This document shows, one piece after another, positions 40,936 through 41,235 of a stretch of DNA of 41,235 bases (the stretch's first letter is position 1; each line of letters starts with the position of its first letter). The position numbers and the translations under genes are program-made. Origin of the DNA: a virus. The stretch is from positions 1 to 41,235 of IMG/VR virus record IMGVR_UViG_3300044547_000153; one strand, 5' to 3'. The notes beneath the pieces were generated by a model. That model was given only the letters and a program-made list of their open reading frames with translations. It ran no database searches and was not told where the DNA came from.

Positions 40936-40964
40936 ATCATACACCACGTTGTATTACCTGTACA
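40936..40964 (-). promoter_or_regulatory. Putative late-operon promoter
   Basis: Minus strand: TGTACA (40964-40959), 17-bp spacer, TATGAT (40941-40936), a reasonable sigma-70-type promoter (4 of 6 and 5 of 6 consensus matches). GTACACGG is repeated directly at 40960-40967 and 40973-40980, overlapping the -35, and could be a regulator site. It points to the 270-bp leader of the late genes. Confidence 0.5.
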
Positions 40965-41021
40965 CGGGGCCAGTACACGGTAACGAAGTTTAATGCTACC
41001 TGGGTTAAGGAAAGTTTTTGA

Positions 41022-41032
41022 AAAAAATTTGG
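41022..41032 (+). repeat. 11-bp direct repeat flanking the odd segment, copy 2
   Basis: AAAAAATTTGG, identical to 2750-2760 and in the same orientation. It marks the right-hand point where composition changes; beyond it G/C-tracts begin. Confidence 0.5.
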
Positions 41033-41215
41033 GAATGGGGGAGTGGGCCCCCCCTTTTTTTCCACAGTCCAGCCCTACCCCCCTCCCCCCTTTTTATCCC
41101 TAGTGTGCCGGGCCGCGCATGTCATGGCCGGGCCGCATGTCAATAGATACGGGCCTTCGCAGGTTGTTGTTGCGTTATGTTAACTATGCGTTATGTTAAC
41201 TAATGGGCCGGGGCT
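41033..41215. other. Gene-free G/C-tract region with repeats at the genome junction
   Basis: No gene. It starts with GGGGG-AGTGGG-CCCCC hairpin sequence running into seven T residues (about 41036-41061), a plus-strand terminator-like element. Two near-copies of a GCCGGGCCGC...ATGTCA element lie at 41107-41124 and 41127-41142. A 16-bp unit TGCGTTATGTTAACTA is tandemly duplicated at 41171-41202, each containing the palindrome GTTAAC. Confidence 0.5.
41171..41202 (+). repeat. 16-bp tandem repeat, two copies
   Basis: TGCGTTATGTTAACTA occurs twice head to tail (41171-41186 and 41187-41202), exactly. Tandem repeats with an internal palindrome beside the divergent intergenic region suggest a binding site for a regulator or initiator. 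Confidence 0.75.
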
Positions 41216-41235
41216 TATTCCCCGCTGGGGCGCGG
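41216..41235. repeat. Terminal identity, copy 2
   Basis: The last 20 bases equal the first 20 (TATTCCCCGCTGGGGCGCGG), consistent with a circular molecule cut at an arbitrary point. CCCCGCTGGGG inside it is a small inverted repeat. Confidence 0.9.

Overview
The window looks like the complete, circularly assembled genome of a tailed phage with podovirus-type virion genes. The first 20 bases are identical to the last 20, and a full set of virion, lysis and recombination genes is present with no bacterial housekeeping genes. The portal and tail-nozzle proteins are P22-like, the capsid protein resembles the SU10/DUF5309 type, and the lysis region has a GH19 endolysin with an Rz/Rz1 spanin pair. 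There is no integrase and no CI-type repressor. A host among Gram-negative freshwater bacteria, perhaps Burkholderiales, is only an inference: an outer-membrane spanin means a two-membrane host, and many small genes have the look of those in Burkholderiales phages.

Layout. (1) From about 41033 through the circular junction to about 2750 lies a segment of distinctive composition. It has very few CTG/CAG trinucleotides and uses only CAA for glutamine in the genes read. It carries a plus-strand operon of six small genes (399-2215) ending in an intrinsic terminator, then three 10-bp direct repeats and an AT-rich stretch that look like an origin. The 11-mer AAAAAATTTGG occurs in direct orientation at both edges. 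(2) 2830-3042 is a lone plus-strand gene. (3) 8591 down to 3122 is a minus-strand operon: Cro-like protein, a structured small RNA, HTH protein, replication-like protein, wHTH protein, ribbon-helix-helix-like protein, RuvC-like resolvase, DUF1364/YbcO-like nuclease and several small unknowns, closed by a terminator at 3057-3088. (4) 8743-12727 is the divergent plus-strand operon: tiny membrane proteins, an ERF-type single-strand annealing protein, an SSB-like protein, an HNH endonuclease and a winged-helix protein. (5) 40663 down to 12857 is one long minus-strand late operon: GNAT-like protein, possible small terminase, TerL, portal, scaffold, capsid, connector proteins, a collagen-like fibre, glycosyltransferase, tail nozzle, tail fibres, a tandem 2OG-Fe(II) oxygenase, internal/ejection-type proteins, then the lysis cassette.

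How the genes work together. Almost every late gene starts on ATGA, TAATG or TGATG with the previous stop, so translation is likely coupled. A hairpin terminator directly after the capsid gene probably lowers downstream expression. The most striking set is a fibre with two long Gly-Pro-Thr collagen-like tracts, a C1q/TNF-like domain and an S74 chaperone; a GT2-type glycosyltransferase whose start overlaps its stop; and, further down the same operon, a protein with two fused dioxygenase domains of the prolyl-hydroxylase superfamily. Together these may be a phage-encoded pathway that modifies viral collagen.

Limits: all calls come from reading the sequence and remembered family features, without database searches. 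Functions of many small proteins are unknown and are described as such.
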